64,000 nucleotides of DNA from Paracoccus sediminis (GCF_900188295.1 NZ_FZNM01000003.1:124001-188000); one strand, 5' to 3'. Positions 1 through 8,460 are shown, numbered from the stretch's first letter. Translations and numbers: made by a program. The notes: generated by a model from the letters alone, not told the origin.

Positions 1-1826
1 TTGGACGCCTGATCGACGCCTTTCGCCCGGCCGACGGCCCGCCGCCGGCCACCCTGCTGGCTTTTTTCCGCTGGTGCCTTGCCGGGGCGTGGGGCGGGTT
101 GGGCCTTGCCGCCATCGCCTCGGCCCTTGGCGGGGTCGCGGACGTGGTCGCCGCCGTCCTGCTGGGCTGGGTGGTGGATGCCATCGCCACGGGCGATCCG
201 GGCGCCTTCTGGGGTCAGAACGGCCTGCTGATCGCGGCCTTTGCAGGTTTCTTCCTGATCCTGCGCCCGTTGATCTTCGGCCTGTCCACCGCGACGTCCA
301 GCGTCATCATCGGGCCGAACGTGCTGCCCCTGGTCCTGTCGCGGATCCATCGCTGGACCATGGGCCATTCGGTGTCCTTCTTCGACAACGATTTCGCCGG
401 GCGGCTGGCGCAGAAGCAGATGCAGACCGCCCGCGCCGTCACCGATGTCGCATCGGAAATGGTCAACGTCGTGGCCTTTGCCCTGGCCTCGATCCTGGGA
501 TCGGCGGCGTTCCTGGTGTCGGTCGATGCCTGGGGCGCGGTGGCCCTGGTGCTGTGGCTTCTGTCCTATCTGGTGCTGATAAAATTCTTTCTGCCCCGCA
601 TCCGGGCGAAATCGGGCGCACGCGCATCGGCCCGCGCGATGATTACCGGGCAGGTCGTCGATACGATCACCAACATCAAGACCGTCAAGCTGTTCGCCCA
701 TGCCGAACACGAGGATCGCGCCGCCCTGGGCGCCATGGCGGGATTCCGGGAACGCGCCCTGGACTTCGGCGTGGTCAGCAGCACCTTTCGCATGTCGCTG
801 ATGGTGATCGCGGGCGTGCTGCCCGTGATCCTGGTCGGCGGGTCGATCATGCTGTGGCGGCAGGGCCAGGCCACCCCCGGAGACGTTGCGGCGGCAGGGG
901 CCATCGCCATGCGGCTGTCCCAGATGACCGGCTGGGTCAGCATGGCGCTGATGGGCATCTGGGGCAGCGTGGGCGAGGTCGAGGATGGCATGAAGACCCT
1001 GTCGCCCGCCCACAGCCTGACCGACGCGCCGGGTGCCGTTGCCCTGGACCGGGTGGCGGGGCGCATCGATTTTGACCATGTGGGTTTCGCCTATGGCCGC
1101 GATGACGGGGGCTTGGCCGATATCGACCTGCGAATCCGGGCGGGCGAAAAGGTCGGGATCGTCGGCGCGTCGGGCGCGGGCAAGTCCACCATGGTCGCCC
1201 TGCTGCTGCGCCTTTACGACGTGGAAAAGGGCGCCATCCGCATCGACGGGCAGGATCTGCGCGACGTGACCCAGGAAAGCCTGCGCCGCCAGATCGGCAT
1301 GGTCACGCAGGAAACCGCGATGTTCAACCGGTCCGCACGCGACAACATCATCTATGGCCGCCCCGGCGCGACGCAGGATGACATCGAAGCAGCTGCCAAG
1401 GCGGCCGAGGCGCACGACTTCATCCTGACCCTTCAGGACCATCAGGGGCGGCGGGGATACGACGCGCATCTGGGCGAACGCGGGGTCAAGCTGTCGGGCG
1501 GGCAGCGCCAGCGCATCGCCCTGGCCCGCGCCTTCCTGAAGGACGCGCCGATCCTGGTGCTGGACGAGGCGACGAGCGCGCTTGACAGCGAGGTCGAGGC
1601 CCAGGTCCAGGACGCCTTGGTCCGCGCCATGAAGGGCAAGACCGTGCTGGCCATCGCGCACCGCCTGTCCACCATCGCCGAACTGGACCGGATCGTCGTC
1701 ATGGACGGCGGCCGGATCGTCGAACAGGGCAGCCACGCGCATCTGCTGTCGCGCGGCGGCCTGTATGCGCGATACTGGAACCGGCAGTCGGGCGGTTTCC
1801 TGGGAACCGAGGAAGCGGCGGAATGA
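1..1826 (+). CDS. ABC transporter, fused permease and ATPase (5' end outside window)
   Basis: Half-size ABC exporter of the MsbA/multidrug type: an N-terminal membrane domain with about six helices, then one nucleotide-binding domain. The frame is open to the left edge, and plausible protein (GRLIDAFRPADG...) is readable before the first TTG at 99, so the true start lies outside the window. Walker A GASGAGKST is at nt 1164-1190, the LSGGQRQ signature starts at 1491, Walker B ILVLDEA follows, and the switch His is in AIAHRLST. The TGA overlaps the ATG of the next gene (ATGA), so the two are probably translationally coupled. The substrate cannot be read from sequence. The family call is safe. 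Confidence 0.93.
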   Translation, partial: GRLIDAFRPADGPPPATLLAFFRWCLAGAWGGLGLAAIASALGGVADVVAAVLLGWVVDAIATGDPGAFWGQNGLLIAAFAGFFLILRPLIFGLSTATSSVIIGPNVLPLVLSRIHRWTMGHSVSFFDNDFAGRLAQKQMQTARAVTDVASEMVNVVAFALASILGSAAFLVSVDAWGAVALVLWLLSYLVLIKFFLPRIRAKSGARASARAMITGQVVDTITNIKTVKLFAHAEHEDRAALGAMAGFRERALDFGVVSSTFRMSLMVIAGVLPVILVGGSIMLWRQGQATPGDVAAAGAIAMRLSQMTGWVSMALMGIWGSVGEVEDGMKTLSPAHSLTDAPGAVALDRVAGRIDFDHVGFAYGRDDGGLADIDLRIRAGEKVGIVGASGAGKSTMVALLLRLYDVEKGAIRIDGQDLRDVTQESLRRQIGMVTQETAMFNRSARDNIIYGRPGATQDDIEAAAKAAEAHDFILTLQDHQGRRGYDAHLGERGVKLSGGQRQRIALARAFLKDAPILVLDEATSALDSEVEAQVQDALVRAMKGKTVLAIAHRLSTIAELDRIVVMDGGRIVEQGSHAHLLSRGGLYARYWNRQSGGFLGTEEAAE

Positions 1827-3061
1827 CCCTGTGGCAGGTCGAACGGCTGGGTCGCCGCGGCGACGGCGTGGCGGTGGGCGGCGCAGGCCGCGCCCTGGCC
1901 CCCCTGACCCTGCCCGGAGAGGAGATCGAGGGCGAGGCCATGGACGGCCGTATCGCCGCGCCGCGCATCCTTGCCCCCTCGCCCGACCGGGTGCGGCCGG
2001 TCTGCGCGCATTACCGCGCCTGCGGGGGCTGTTCGCTGATGCATGCCAGCGACGGCTTCACCACCGCCTGGAAGCGGCAGGTGGTGGCGGCCGCCCTGAC
2101 CGCGCGCGGGTTGCCTGCCCCGGTCGAGGCTGTGCATGTCTCGCCCCCCCGGTCGCGGCGGCGGGCGGTGCTGTCGGGAAAACGCACGAAAAAGGGCGCC
2201 CTTGTGGGCTTTCATGCCCGCGCGTCCGACGTGATCGTGGATCTGGCCGAATGCCATGTGATGCGCCCCGAAATCACCGCCGCCCTGCCCCTGTTGCGGC
2301 AGATCGTGGTGGCGGGCGCCTCGCGCAGCGCGGAACTGACGCTGACGGTGATCCACGGTCTGGCCGGGCTGGATCTGACCGTTACCGGCGGCAAGCCGAT
2401 GGAGCCTGCGCTGTTCCAGACCCTTGCCGCCCTGGCCGACGACGGCGATCTGGCGCGGCTGACCTGGCAGGATCCGTCGGGGGCCGGCCAGTCGATCACC
2501 CGCCGCCAGCCTGCCCTGACGATGGGGCGGGCGCAGGTCGTTCCCCCGCCCGGCGGTTTTCTGCAAGCCACGGCCGAGGGCGAGGCGGCACTCGTGTCAA
2601 TGGTCCGCGACTGTGCCGCCGGGGCGACACGGATCGCCGATCTGTTTTCCGGTTGTGGCACGTTCGCCTTGCCTCTGGCGGAACGCGCGGCCGTCCATGC
2701 GGTCGAAGGGCTTGCCGCGCCCTTGGCGGCCCTTGATGCGGGATGGCGGGGCGCGCGCGGTCTGAACCGCATCACCACCGAGATTCGCGACCTGGCCCGC
2801 CGCCCGCTGCTGGCCGACGAGTTGGACCGCTTTGACGCGATCGTGATCGACCCGCCCCGCGCGGGGGCCGAGGCGCAGGTGCGCGAAATCGCGGCCTCGG
2901 CCATCCGCACCGTGGCCTTCGTCGCCTGCGATCCGGTGAATTTTGCAAGGGATGCGCAGATTCTTGCCGGTGGGGGTTTTGCCCTGACGCGGCTGATGGT
3001 GGTGGACCAGTTCCGTTGGTCGCCCCATGTCGAGACCGTCGCACGGTTTGCCAGAATCTAG
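1823..3061 (+). CDS. Class I SAM-dependent RNA methyltransferase, RlmD/TrmA (RumA) family
   Basis: A 412-aa uracil-5 RNA methyltransferase. An N-terminal TRAM-like segment is followed by the Fe-S cluster cysteines C61, C67 and C70 (CX5CX2C) and C144 in LAECHV. The SAM-binding loop is DLFSGCGTFALPL, the catalytic-site motif is IDPPRAG, and the nucleophile Cys is in VACDP, where the family usually has SCNP. By family, it methylates C5 of a uridine in 23S rRNA or tRNA. Which site cannot be decided here; alphaproteobacteria usually carry one such enzyme under varied names. The start overlaps the upstream ABC stop by 4 nt. Confidence 0.9.
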   Translation: MTLWQVERLGRRGDGVAVGGAGRALAPLTLPGEEIEGEAMDGRIAAPRILAPSPDRVRPVCAHYRACGGCSLMHASDGFTTAWKRQVVAAALTARGLPAPVEAVHVSPPRSRRRAVLSGKRTKKGALVGFHARASDVIVDLAECHVMRPEITAALPLLRQIVVAGASRSAELTLTVIHGLAGLDLTVTGGKPMEPALFQTLAALADDGDLARLTWQDPSGAGQSITRRQPALTMGRAQVVPPPGGFLQATAEGEAALVSMVRDCAAGATRIADLFSGCGTFALPLAERAAVHAVEGLAAPLAALDAGWRGARGLNRITTEIRDLARRPLLADELDRFDAIVIDPPRAGAEAQVREIAASAIRTVAFVACDPVNFARDAQILAGGGFALTRLMVVDQFRWSPHVETVARFARI

Positions 3062-3121
3062 CCAGATCATGCGGGTTCGTGATATTGGTGCCTCATAAAA
3101 ACAGAAAAGACAGAGGCAGTG

Positions 3122-3637
3122 ATGAACCAGGCAACCCGCCGCACAGTCACCTTTTCGCTGCTGGCCCTGCTGGCAGCCTGCGGCAAACCGCAAAGCAAGT
3201 TCCGGGCGTATAACGGCCCGGCCGTCACGCAGGTCGTCGTGAACAAGGGCGCCCGCAAACTGTATCTCCTGAACGGCTCTACCGTGCTCAAGTCCTATGA
3301 TGTGGGTCTTGGCAACGTGCCGGTCGGCCACAAGCAGTTCGAAGGCGACGGCAAGACGCCCGAAGGGCTGTATTTCATCGACCGCTTCAACCCGCGCAGC
3401 CAATACCACCTGTCGGTCGGGGTATCCTATCCCAACGAAAACGACACCGCCCTCGCGCAGGCTCTGGGCCGGGAACCGGGCGGCGACATCTTCATCCACG
3501 GCTGGGGACCGGACGGCAATCGCCTTGCCCCCACCAAGAAGGACTGGACCGCAGGCTGCATCGCCATCAAGGACGACGAGATCGAGGAGGTCTATGCGAT
3601 GCTGCGCCCCGGCGTGCCCATCGTCATCAATCCCTGA
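3122..3637 (+). CDS. L,D-transpeptidase family lipoprotein (YkuD domain)
   Basis: A 171-aa exported protein. The lipobox is LLAAC followed by Gly near residue 21, so it is probably an inner- or outer-membrane lipoprotein. The YkuD catalytic core is visible: IHG (nt about 3495) and DWTAGCIAI with the active-site Cys. The family forms 3-3 crosslinks in peptidoglycan or anchors proteins to it. ATG 3122 is chosen over the GTG at 3119 because GAGG at 3113-3116 then has a 5-nt spacing. A second L,D-transpeptidase lies at 4428-5090. The gene ends in a hairpin shared with the convergent CAP gene. Confidence 0.9.
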   Translation: MNQATRRTVTFSLLALLAACGKPQSKFRAYNGPAVTQVVVNKGARKLYLLNGSTVLKSYDVGLGNVPVGHKQFEGDGKTPEGLYFIDRFNPRSQYHLSVGVSYPNENDTALAQALGREPGGDIFIHGWGPDGNRLAPTKKDWTAGCIAIKDDEIEEVYAMLRPGVPIVINP

Positions 3638-3657
3638 TCCCCTTTTGGAAACGGCAA

Positions 3658-3679
3658 GGGCCCCGGATCTTCGGGGCCC
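3658..3679. terminator. Hairpin between convergent genes
   Basis: Perfect inverted repeat GGGCCCCG-GATCTT-CGGGGCCC between the stops of the L,D-transpeptidase gene (3637) and the CAP gene (3696). It lacks a clear U-tract, so it is a likely bidirectional terminator or 3'-end stabiliser rather than a textbook one. Confidence 0.55.
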
Positions 3680-3695
3680 GTCCGATCCGGACGCC

Positions 3696-4208
3696 TTAGC
3701 TGCCGGTCAGCAGCGTCCACCACCGCTTGCCCGAGGGTTCCTGATACAAGGCAAAGCCCAAGTTCGTCGCCGCCGGATCCATGATGACGTCGCGCGTATC
3801 GCGCACGCCCATCCAGGCGGTCAGGGTCTGAATCTCGTCCTCATAGGACTCGGAAATGTTCTCGCCCATCACGGTGCCGAAATACCCGGCTTTTCGCGCA
3901 CGATCCAGGGGCGAGGATCCGTCCGAACCCCAGTGCCAGGCACGGTTTTGCGCCGACATGTCGCGCGAATGGGCCAGGGCGGCGGCCGACAGTTGCGGAT
4001 TGAGCGTCAGGGGCGGGGCGGCGACATTTCCGCGCAACGTGTTGATTTGCTGCAACACGCGCAGCGGAATCTGTTCGGTCTCGGCTTGGTTGGTCTGGTT
4101 GCCGGAGGGCATTGCCTGCCCATCCGGGGCGACAGGCGGCAGGCTGCGCGGTTGGCAGGCAGCCAGCGCCACCAGCGACAGGATCGCGATCACCTTGTAA
4201 TTCGGCAT
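3696..4208 (-). CDS. CAP/SCP-domain lipoprotein
   Basis: A 170-aa exported protein. The N-terminus is MPNYKVIAIL followed by LVALAAC, a clear lipobox. The CAP domain includes LNPQLSAAALAHSRDM and the AWHWGSDGSS and GENI(S) motifs typical of bacterial YkwD-like CAP proteins. The start at 4208 has GAGGGG just upstream; the frame is open for 54 more codons upstream, but that stretch has no signal peptide. The role is unknown in bacteria in general. It sits between two L,D-transpeptidases, which suggests a cell-wall role; that is inference. Confidence 0.88.
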   Translation of the reverse strand: MPNYKVIAILSLVALAACQPRSLPPVAPDGQAMPSGNQTNQAETEQIPLRVLQQINTLRGNVAAPPLTLNPQLSAAALAHSRDMSAQNRAWHWGSDGSSPLDRARKAGYFGTVMGENISESYEDEIQTLTAWMGVRDTRDVIMDPAATNLGFALYQEPSGKRWWTLLTGS

Positions 4209-4327
4209 GTTTTTGCCACCCCTCGTTCGTGTTGGAATAGATCTATCCAAGGAGGGCTGGCCCTTCAAACCCAAGAATCCGTGAAACCTGCCGCCTGTGG
4301 CAAGATCGCCGCTGACAGGAGTTTGAG

Positions 4328-4355
4328 TTGCCGGAATCGGCGCCCGGCGTATAGA
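4328..4355 (+). promoter_or_regulatory. Candidate sigma70 promoter of the second L,D-transpeptidase
   Basis: TTGCCG at 4328-4333 and TATAGA at 4350-4355, with 16 nt between, about 70 nt upstream of the start at 4428. The -10 box runs into the small inverted repeat AGAAC-G-GTTCT at 4353-4363. Both boxes match consensus at four of six positions. Read by eye only. Confidence 0.33.
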
Positions 4356-4427
4356 ACGGTTCTGCCGCACACGGCGCAGTGGTCAAAGCCGTCCAGCAAG
4401 AACGGCCACCCTTCAAAGGACAAGATG

Positions 4428-5090
4428 ATGAGCAGATCATCCCCCATCAGCCGCCGGACCTTTCTGGGCTCGGCCGCAGCCTTGGGCGCAGCCGGTCTGG
4501 CGCTGCCGTCACGGGCGCAGCAATACGATCCCTATACGGGACAGCCGATCATCGGGGCCGCGCCCGGCGGCGTTCCCGGCGCCACCCCCGACGCGGGGGC
4601 CGTGCAATTCGATCCGAACGCGAATCAGCGCCACAACATTTCCAGCTTTTCGGCGCAAAGCTGGCAGTCCCATTTCGAAAATCTGACCAACGGGGCGGTC
4701 CTGTGCGATCTGACCTCTCGGGCAGTGCATTTCTGGTCCGAGGATGGCAGCACCTATCGCCTGTATCCGTCGTCGATTCCGGTCAGCGAGGATCTGACCC
4801 GCACCGGACGGACCGAGATCATCAAGAAGGTCGAAGGCCCAAGCTGGTCGCCCACTCCGGCCATGAAGGCCCGCAACCCGGAATGGCCCGATTTCGTGCC
4901 GCCCGGCCCCGACAATCCCATGGGCACCCATGCGCTGTGGCTGAGCTGGCAATACTATCGCATTCACGGCACCCACGACACGCGCAAGATCGGGCGAAAG
5001 TCGTCGAACGGCTGCATCGGCCTGTATAACGAGCATATCAAGGAACTGTACGACCTGACCAAGGTCGGCACGCAGGTTCTGGTGCTGTAA
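4428..5090 (+). CDS. L,D-transpeptidase with Tat-type signal (YkuD domain)
   Basis: About 220 aa. The N-terminus SRRTFLGSAAALGAAGLALP reads as a twin-arginine signal peptide. The C-terminal YkuD domain has YRIHGTHD and the active-site motif SSNGCIGLYNEH with the catalytic Cys. Two adjacent ATGs exist at 4425 and 4428; AAAGGA at 4415-4420 gives 4 nt and 7 nt spacing respectively, so 4428 is preferred. The same frame is open far upstream (to about 3297), but that part is antisense to the CAP gene and is not coding. By family it acts on peptidoglycan in the periplasm. Confidence 0.92.
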   Translation: MSRSSPISRRTFLGSAAALGAAGLALPSRAQQYDPYTGQPIIGAAPGGVPGATPDAGAVQFDPNANQRHNISSFSAQSWQSHFENLTNGAVLCDLTSRAVHFWSEDGSTYRLYPSSIPVSEDLTRTGRTEIIKKVEGPSWSPTPAMKARNPEWPDFVPPGPDNPMGTHALWLSWQYYRIHGTHDTRKIGRKSSNGCIGLYNEHIKELYDLTKVGTQVLVL

Positions 5091-5113
5091 AAGGGGGCCG
5101 TCGGGCGGACAGG

Positions 5114-5392
5114 ATGGACACGGCGCATTCCGACCGCCGACGCTGGCGCGCCCGTCGATGGGGCGCGATCGGGGCGCTGTTGCTGGCGCCCGTGCTGGGG
5201 ATGGCCGTCAGCGATCAGGTGGCTTGGGGACCGGCCGATTTCCTGCTGGCCGGCCTGCTGCTGGCAGGAGGCAACCTGCTGTACGAGGGCCTGTCCCGCC
5301 GCCGTCCGACCTTACAGCGGCGGCTGATCGCCGGCGCGATCGGCCTGGCGGTCCTGGTCCTGTGGGCGCAAGGCGCGGTCGGCATCCTGTGA
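5114..5392 (+). CDS. Small membrane protein, probably shortened
   Basis: 92 aa with three hydrophobic segments: GAIGALLLAPVLGMAV, then the DFLLAGLLLAGGNLLYEG region, then LIAGAIGLAVLVLWAQGAVG. The middle and end resemble a family of small uncharacterised proteobacterial membrane proteins that I remember as longer, with one more segment after the WxxxAVGI motif. Here the frame stops right after AVGIL. The last 81 nt overlap the 3' end of hemH on the other strand. Real gene likely; function unknown. Confidence 0.65.
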   Translation: MDTAHSDRRRWRARRWGAIGALLLAPVLGMAVSDQVAWGPADFLLAGLLLAGGNLLYEGLSRRRPTLQRRLIAGAIGLAVLVLWAQGAVGIL

Positions 5393-6439
5393 GGGGGCGG
5401 CATTCCGGACCGGCACCCAGCCGCCCATGGTGTCGCGAATGACGTTCAGCATCACGTCGACATGGCCGGGGTCGTCGTTCAGGCAGGGGATATAGGCAAA
5501 GTCCTTGCCGCCGGCGTGTTCGAAGCTTTCGCGGATCTCTCCGTTGATCTCCTCCAGCGTCTCGATGCAGTCCGACGCGAAGGCGGGCGAGATCACGGCG
5601 ATGTCGGTGATCCCCCGTTTCGCCAGTTCGGCGACATGTTCCACGGTATAGGGGCGCAACCATTCCTCGGGTCCGAAGACCGACTGGAAGGTCGTGTCGA
5701 TCACGCCCTCGGGCCAGCCCAGCGCCTCCTTCAACAGGCGCGAGGTCTTCTGGCACTGGCAATGATAGGGATCGCCCTCCAGCAGATAGCGTTTCGGCAT
5801 CCCGTGATAGCTGGCGACCAGTTTCGCCGGAACCCTGTCGCCCAGCGTGCGCCGCACCGATGCGGCCAGGGCGGCGATATAGTCGGGCCGGTCGAAATAG
5901 GGTTCGCAGGTGCGCACCGCGGGTTGCCATTTCTGCGCCATCAGCGCCCGGAACAACTGGTCGTTGGCCGTGCCCGAGGTCGCGCCAGCGTATTGCGGAT
6001 AAAGCGGCAGAAACACGATCCGCTGGCAGCCCGCCTTGACCATCCGGTCCAGGACGTCCTGGGTGGACGGGTTGCCGTATCTCATGCAGAAATCGACCAT
6101 CACGCTGTCGCCCCATTCGGCCGTGGCCCGCGCCCGCAGCGCCTCGGCCTGGGACCGGGTGATGGTCATCAGCGGGCTTTCGTTCCGCTCCTCGTTCCAG
6201 ATCAGCTTGTAGTTCCTGCCCGAGGTGAAGGGCCGTTTGGTCAGGATGATGCCTTGCAGCAGCGGCTGCCATTTCCACGCCGGATAATCGATCACGCGCC
6301 GGTCGGACAGGAATTCGTTCAGGTAACGCCGCATCGACCAATAGTCATAACCGTCGGGCGTGCCCAGGTTGGCGATCAGGATCCCGGTCTTTTTCGGCGG
6401 GATCGCGAGGTGGTCGGCGGGCGCGTGGGCTGGCTTCAT
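5312..6439 (-). CDS. hemH: Ferrochelatase
   Basis: 375 aa. Inserts Fe2+ into protoporphyrin IX, the last step of protoheme synthesis. It opens with TGILIANLGTPDGYDYWSMR; the metal-site His is in KLVASYHGMPKRYL and the acidic region is ISPAFASDCIETLEEI. The family normally ends close to the helix containing NVIRDTMGGWV; here about 30 further residues, rich in Arg, Gln and Asp, are read from the antisense of the small membrane gene at 5114-5392. Its ATG overlaps the TGA of the NDUFAF5-like gene (ATGA), so the pair forms an operon. The function call is secure; the tail is odd. Confidence 0.95.
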   Translation of the reverse strand: MKPAHAPADHLAIPPKKTGILIANLGTPDGYDYWSMRRYLNEFLSDRRVIDYPAWKWQPLLQGIILTKRPFTSGRNYKLIWNEERNESPLMTITRSQAEALRARATAEWGDSVMVDFCMRYGNPSTQDVLDRMVKAGCQRIVFLPLYPQYAGATSGTANDQLFRALMAQKWQPAVRTCEPYFDRPDYIAALAASVRRTLGDRVPAKLVASYHGMPKRYLLEGDPYHCQCQKTSRLLKEALGWPEGVIDTTFQSVFGPEEWLRPYTVEHVAELAKRGITDIAVISPAFASDCIETLEEINGEIRESFEHAGGKDFAYIPCLNDDPGHVDVMLNVIRDTMGGWVPVRNAAPSQDADRALRPQDQDRQADRAGDQPPL

Positions 6440-7275
6440 GTCTTCCTGTTCCTGAGTTCGTTCAGCGCGTCTTCAAGTCGGGTCGTGGCCGATCCGGGGC
6501 GCAGCGGCTTGGGCTGCGTGTCCGACGGCGACCAGCCGGTCAGAAAGACCAGATCGAAGGTCACGGATATACGGGACGGATTGTCGCGGTCGGGATAATG
6601 GTCGGCCATGATCGCGGCGGCACGGGCCAGAACCCCGCGCCCCGTGGGGCGGCGCAGCCGGGCCGCCATGGCATTGCCCTCGCCCATGGCGCGCAGGTCG
6701 CGGGCCAGATGGAACAGGTCGCGATAGCTGGCCTTTTGCGGCATCAGGTCGGCCACGGGCAGCGCCAGTCCCGCGCGTCCCAGCAGCGCGCCCATGTCGC
6801 GGATCTCGCCCATCGGCAGGACGCGGGGGGACAGGCCTCCCGTCGCCTCGGCTTCGGCCTGGGCCAGGGCGGCGCGCAATTCGTGCAGGCTCTGGCCACC
6901 GGGGCAGACGGCAATGAACAGCCCGTCCGGGCGCAGGGCGCGCGCGCCCTGGATGATCTGGCCCACCGGATCGTCGGCCCAATGCAGGGCCATGGCGTGG
7001 ATCACCAGGTCATGCGCGCCGGCTTCGAGATCCAGCACGGATTCGTCGGAGACGATGCGGGCCTGGGGGAATTCCGGCGCCCAGAAGGCGGGAAAACCCG
7101 TCACCACGGCCGGGGCGGTAAACCTTCTGTTAACCTCGGACAGCCTATCGTGGATCTCGTCGGCGGCGATGCGGTGCAGCACATCGGCAAAGCCCCCGCG
7201 TTCCGCCCGCGCACGCTGGCGCAACAACGCGGCACGGTCGGTCAAGGCGGGGCGGTCAGGCGGGGGATTGGTCAT
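6436..7275 (-). CDS. NDUFAF5/BioC-like class I methyltransferase-fold protein
   Basis: 279 aa. The Rossmann-type SAM-binding fold is weak at motif I, but the middle matches the methyltransferase 11 pattern (HDLVIHAMALHWADDP, then GARALRPDGLFIAV). The C-terminus FLTGWSPSDTQPKPLRPGSA is characteristic of homologues of human NDUFAF5, a complex I assembly factor that hydroxylates an arginine in the NDUFS7 subunit. A similar role on bacterial complex I is inference. The start ATG at 7275 shares CATG with the comF start on the other strand. The frame is open for 83 more codons upstream, but that is antisense to comF. Cotranscribed with hemH. Confidence 0.8.
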   Translation of the reverse strand: MTNPPPDRPALTDRAALLRQRARAERGGFADVLHRIAADEIHDRLSEVNRRFTAPAVVTGFPAFWAPEFPQARIVSDESVLDLEAGAHDLVIHAMALHWADDPVGQIIQGARALRPDGLFIAVCPGGQSLHELRAALAQAEAEATGGLSPRVLPMGEIRDMGALLGRAGLALPVADLMPQKASYRDLFHLARDLRAMGEGNAMAARLRRPTGRGVLARAAAIMADHYPDRDNPSRISVTFDLVFLTGWSPSDTQPKPLRPGSATTRLEDALNELRNRKT

Positions 7276-8044
7276 GGGAATGCACCATAAGGTGCTTCGG
7301 GGGGCGATGAAAGGCGCGTTGCGCCTGCTGTATCCGCCGCAATGCGTGGCCTGCGGGGCGCCGGTCGCGGCGGAAGGCGACGGTCCCGGCCAGCTGTGCC
7401 CGGCCTGCTTTCCCGATATGCGATTTGTCGGCGGCGCGTCCTGCACCCGCTGCGGGGTGCCACTGCCCGATGACGGGTTCGGCGCCGACGACCCGATGCT
7501 GTGTTGCGACGACTGCCTGACCATGGCGCGGCCGTGGCAGGGCGGGCGGGCGGCGATGGTCTATTCCGGGACCGGGCGGCGACTGGTGCTGGCGCTGAAG
7601 CATGGCGACCGGCCGGATCTGGCTCCCGCCCTGGCTGCGTGGCTGGCGCGCGCGGCCGCCCCGCTGATCCGGCCGGAAACGGTCGTGGCGCCGATCCCCC
7701 TGCATCTGCGGCGTCTGTTGAAGCGGCGCTACAACCAGGCGGCTCTGATCTCGGGCCGGGTGGCGCGGGCGCACGGGGCCTTGCACCTGCCCGACCTGCT
7801 GCTGCGGCGGCGCCATACGCCGGGCCAGGACCATCGCGGCGTCAGCGACCGCTTTGCCAACATCGCGGGGGCGCTTGCGGTCAATCCGCGGCGGGCGGCG
7901 GCCGTCGCCGGGCGACCGGTGCTGCTGGTCGATGACGTCATGGCCTCGGGGGCCACGATGTCTGCGGCGGCCGATGCGCTGCTGGCAGCAGGGTCGGGAC
8001 CGATTTTCGTCGCGGTGCTGGCAAGGGCGGTCAGGGATGACTAG
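7274..8044 (+). CDS. comF: ComF family protein (phosphoribosyltransferase-like, zinc ribbon)
   Basis: About 256 aa. Cys pairs in CVACG, CPAC, CTRCG and CCDDC suggest N-terminal zinc binding. The PRPP-binding motif VLLVDDVMASGAT lies near the C-terminus, as in ComF/GntX proteins, which are linked to DNA uptake or use of DNA as a nutrient. In-frame ATGs lie at 7274, 7280 and 7307. 7274 has GGGGG at a workable distance, while 7307 has AAGGTG 12 nt upstream; the start is therefore uncertain by up to 11 codons. It diverges from the NDUFAF5-like gene with a 2-nt overlap of the start codons. Confidence 0.88.
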   Translation: MGMHHKVLRGAMKGALRLLYPPQCVACGAPVAAEGDGPGQLCPACFPDMRFVGGASCTRCGVPLPDDGFGADDPMLCCDDCLTMARPWQGGRAAMVYSGTGRRLVLALKHGDRPDLAPALAAWLARAAAPLIRPETVVAPIPLHLRRLLKRRYNQAALISGRVARAHGALHLPDLLLRRRHTPGQDHRGVSDRFANIAGALAVNPRRAAAVAGRPVLLVDDVMASGATMSAAADALLAAGSGPIFVAVLARAVRDD

Positions 8045-8073
8045 GTAGAAAGGCCACCGACAAGGAACACCGC

Positions 8074-8346
8074 ATGAGCCAGCCTGCCATCACCATCTAT
8101 ACCACCCGCACCTGTCCCTTTTGCATCCGCGCCAAAGGTCTGCTGCGCGACAAGAACGCCCGATACGACGAAATCGACGTGGGCGCCGATCCGTCGGTCC
8201 GCGCGCAGATGATCCAGCGCGCCGGAGGGCGCCGGACCGTGCCGCAGATCTTCATCGGCAACCGCCATGTCGGCGGCTGCGACGACCTGTTCGACCTGGA
8301 CCGCCAAGGCAAGCTGGACGCCCTGCTGGCAGGCACCGCCGCCTGA
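8074..8346 (+). CDS. grxC: Glutaredoxin 3 (dithiol)
   Basis: 90 aa. Thioredoxin fold with active site TCPFC (CPFC instead of the commoner CPYC), the cis-Pro loop RRTVPQIFI, and the GSH-binding GGCDDL. Cytosolic glutathione-dependent reduction of disulfides. AAGGAAC precedes the ATG. It follows comF by 29 nt and is probably cotranscribed with it, an arrangement I know from related genomes. Confidence 0.95.
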   Translation: MSQPAITIYTTRTCPFCIRAKGLLRDKNARYDEIDVGADPSVRAQMIQRAGGRRTVPQIFIGNRHVGGCDDLFDLDRQGKLDALLAGTAA

Positions 8347-8460
8347 GGGCCGGTCCCTGACGCAGGGTCCGACGCAGGTCGGGCTTGACCGGGACGGCAC
8401 GCCGGGGCACGGTTCCGGCTTCGCCCTGCCCTGCCTTCATCTTCCGCCCCTTGGGGAACC

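Noticed and set aside
3297..4427. Long upstream extension of the second L,D-transpeptidase frame
   Set aside because: It would run through the first transpeptidase and the antisense of the CAP gene; the Tat signal and ribosome-binding site place the start at 4428.
6794..7273. Upstream extension of the comF frame
   Set aside because: Antisense to the NDUFAF5-like methyltransferase gene; ComF proteins begin about ten residues before YPPQC.
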